Assembly: GCA_011524805.1 (NCBI GenBank)
Contig: WTJO01000035.1
Span: 10,417-16,374, forward strand
From: Alphaproteobacteria bacterium
GTDB lineage: Bacteria > Pseudomonadota > Alphaproteobacteria > Puniceispirillales > Puniceispirillaceae
DNA length: 5,958 bases
Reading direction: 5' to 3'
The first letter of the stretch is position 1. Every line of letters starts with the position of its first letter. Of this stretch, positions 4,276-5,958 are shown piece after piece. The position numbers were made by a program, and so were the translations under genes. The notes beneath the pieces were generated by a model that worked only from the letters and a program-made list of their open reading frames with translations, was not told the DNA's origin and ran no database searches.

Positions 4276-5958
4276 TGTCTCAGATGCGCATAGAAAATGC
4301 CCGCTCGGCCAATCTTTCAAAGCCGGTCAGCTTCAGCTTTGACGGCCGTATCTATACCGGATATGAAGGCGATACGCTGGCATCTGCGTTACTGGCCAAT
4401 AATGTCCATCTGGTGGGCAGGTCATTCAAATATCATCGGCCGCGCGGCATTATGGCAGCAGGTGCAGAAGAGCCAAATGCCCTTGTCAGAGTTGGTCGTG
4501 GCGCCCGCGCAGAGCCAAATCTAAAAGCATCTCAGGTCGAATTATTTGACGGGCTGGTGGCTGAATCACAAAACCGCTTCCCAAGTCTGAAATTTGATCT
4601 TGGCGCGATAAATTCGCTGTTCTCACGCTTTTTCCCTGCTGGTTTTTATTACAAGACCTTTATGTGGCCTGCTTCTTTCTGGATGAAATATGAACATGTT
4701 ATCCGCCATGCCGCAGGGCTGGGCAAGGTTGCTGACGAGCCAGTTGACCCGGATAGATATGAAAAGCGGCATGCGCATTTTGATATTGTTATTGCCGGTG
4801 GCGGCATCTCAGGGCTGGTCGCCGCCTTACAGGCGGCACCGTCTGGACAGCGTATTTTGCTGGTTGAAGATACAGCTGACTGGGGCGGCTGGTTGCTAAG
4901 CACCGATTATACCTCTATTGACGGTATCAACAGCACAGACTGGATTGCCAAGACCATCGCCACGCTATCAGCCTATGACAATGTGAGCTTGCTAAATAGA
5001 ACAACCCTGTTCGGATATGGCGATCATAATTTTCTAAGCCTGTGTGAGCGGGTGACAGACCATATTGCAACATCACCCTCTCACCTGCCCCGCCAGAGGT
5101 TATGGAAAGTCCGCGCACAGCAGGTTATTCTGGCAACTGGTGCGTTTGAGCGGCCGCTTATTTTCGGAGGCAATGATTTGCCGGGTGTGATGCTGGCATC
5201 TGCGGCGCAGACCTATCTGAAGCGTTATGGTGTGCTGGTAGGCAGGCGCGCGGTGCTGGTCGCAAATAATGATGATGCCTATCTTACTGCTTTTGATATG
5301 CAGGCTGCAGGATGTCTTGTGCATTCCATCATTGATGTCAGACACCAGATCAAAGCTAGCCTGCGCGCACAGGCAGAAGCACATGGCATCACCGTAAAAT
5401 CAGGTTATAGCCTTGTGAAAGCAGAGGGAATTTTCAGGGTAGCACGTGTTGAAATCGCGCCTATGTGCCCAGAAGGCAAAAGGCTGGTCGGCACAATTGA
5501 GCATATTGACTGCGATACTGTACTGATGTCTGGCGGGCTGGCACCTGTGGTGCATCTGCATTCACAGGCCAGAGGCACGCTGAAATGGGATGAACGCACA
5601 GCCTGTTTCCGCCCTGACAAATCGCATGAAGCCGAAATTTCGGCTGGTGCCTGTAATGGCAGTTTTGAGATGAACAGAGCCATTAAAGAAGGCGTGATGG
5701 CAGCAGATAAAGCGGTAAAGGCAAATGGTGGCACGCCCGCACAAAACGCTATCCCTGTGGCAGACACGCTGAAGACTACAGCCATCATCCACCCCCTATG
5801 GCGGATGCCAAATGGTAAGGGGGCAGGCCAGGGCGCAAAGGCCTTTATTGATTTTCAGAATGATGTGACGGCATCTGATCTGGAACTGGCTGTGCGTGAG
5901 GGCTATCATTCGGTTGAACATGTCAAACGCTATACCACAACAGGCATGGCAACAGATC
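4275..5958 (+). CDS. soxA: Sarcosine oxidase, alpha subunit, partial, 3' end outside window
   Basis: I translated 561 codons plus one base from ATG at 4275 to the right edge without a stop. The family is about 1000 residues, so roughly the first half is present. Domains in order: an N-terminal ferredoxin-like fold (18-75) with FDGRIYTGYEGDTLASALLA and RSFKYHRPRGIM; the linker with PAGFYYKTFMWP (121-132); an NAD-binding two-dinucleotide-binding-domain region starting at IVIAGGGISGL (171-181) with E198 ending the second strand; VILATGAFERPLIFGGNDLPGVMLA (284-308); a second nucleotide-binding segment near VLVANNDDAY (327-336); and SGGLAPVVHLHSQ (419-431). RYTTTGMATD (552-561) marks entry to the C-terminal folate-binding half related to aminomethyltransferase (GcvT), which is cut off. 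The alpha subunit binds NAD+ and channels the methylene group to tetrahydrofolate. AAAGGA (4261-4266) inside soxD serves as ribosome binding site. soxG should follow. Confidence 0.96.
   Translation, partial: MSQMRIENARSANLSKPVSFSFDGRIYTGYEGDTLASALLANNVHLVGRSFKYHRPRGIMAAGAEEPNALVRVGRGARAEPNLKASQVELFDGLVAESQNRFPSLKFDLGAINSLFSRFFPAGFYYKTFMWPASFWMKYEHVIRHAAGLGKVADEPVDPDRYEKRHAHFDIVIAGGGISGLVAALQAAPSGQRILLVEDTADWGGWLLSTDYTSIDGINSTDWIAKTIATLSAYDNVSLLNRTTLFGYGDHNFLSLCERVTDHIATSPSHLPRQRLWKVRAQQVILATGAFERPLIFGGNDLPGVMLASAAQTYLKRYGVLVGRRAVLVANNDDAYLTAFDMQAAGCLVHSIIDVRHQIKASLRAQAEAHGITVKSGYSLVKAEGIFRVARVEIAPMCPEGKRLVGTIEHIDCDTVLMSGGLAPVVHLHSQARGTLKWDERTACFRPDKSHEAEISAGACNGSFEMNRAIKEGVMAADKAVKANGGTPAQNAIPVADTLKTTAIIHPLWRMPNGKGAGQGAKAFIDFQNDVTASDLELAVREGYHSVEHVKRYTTTGMATD

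Noticed and set aside
3949..4320. Minus-strand open frame of 123 residues opposite soxD
   Set aside because: soxD carries all four zinc ligands and its neighbours fit, so the opposite frame is a shadow.
5405..5788. Minus-strand open frame of 127 residues opposite soxA
   Set aside because: soxA reads through this stretch with conserved family motifs; the antisense frame shows low-complexity Ser/Ala/Pro sequence and no family features.

Overview
The window looks like part of an ordinary alphaproteobacterial chromosome of moderate GC, probably from a free-living and perhaps marine lineage such as SAR116. The lineage guess is inference: it rests on a sarcosine oxidase operon in the order soxB-soxD-soxA, an imuA-type SOS gene, and an exact alphaproteobacterial LexA box (GTTC-N7-GTTC). 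No mobile element, CRISPR array, rRNA or tRNA was seen.

Left part, all on the minus strand. Transcription runs from an M20D-family amidohydrolase (2229 to 1057) into a small two-helix membrane protein with a His/Asp-rich tail (1057 to 788); the two are joined by a TGATG stop/start overlap. A 171-base gap follows, then a partial gene (616 to the left edge) that I read as imuA, the RecA-like accessory factor of the ImuA-ImuB-DnaE2 mutagenic translesion system. It has no counterpart among complete ORFs because it runs off the window. The gap holds a LexA box directly downstream of a -35/-10 pair, so imuA is probably SOS-induced independently of the amidohydrolase pair.

Middle, 2230-2571. This is a 342-base divergent intergenic region between the amidohydrolase and soxB. 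It holds a 12-base tandem direct repeat over the weak -35 region of the amidohydrolase promoter, a 15-base dyad touching a candidate sox promoter, and a hairpin just upstream of the soxB ribosome binding site.

Right part, plus strand. soxB (beta subunit), soxD (delta subunit) and the first 561 codons of soxA (alpha subunit) encode heterotetrameric sarcosine oxidase. The enzyme demethylates sarcosine to glycine, passing the methyl carbon to tetrahydrofolate, with oxygen reduced to hydrogen peroxide. The rest of soxA and the expected soxG lie beyond the right edge. The known FMN-linking histidine of SoxB and all four zinc ligands of SoxD are present, so the operon looks functional.

I found no convincing previously undescribed system. 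The points most worth a second look are the SOS control of imuA, the regulatory architecture between the amidohydrolase and sox, and the uncharacterised membrane protein coupled to the amidohydrolase.
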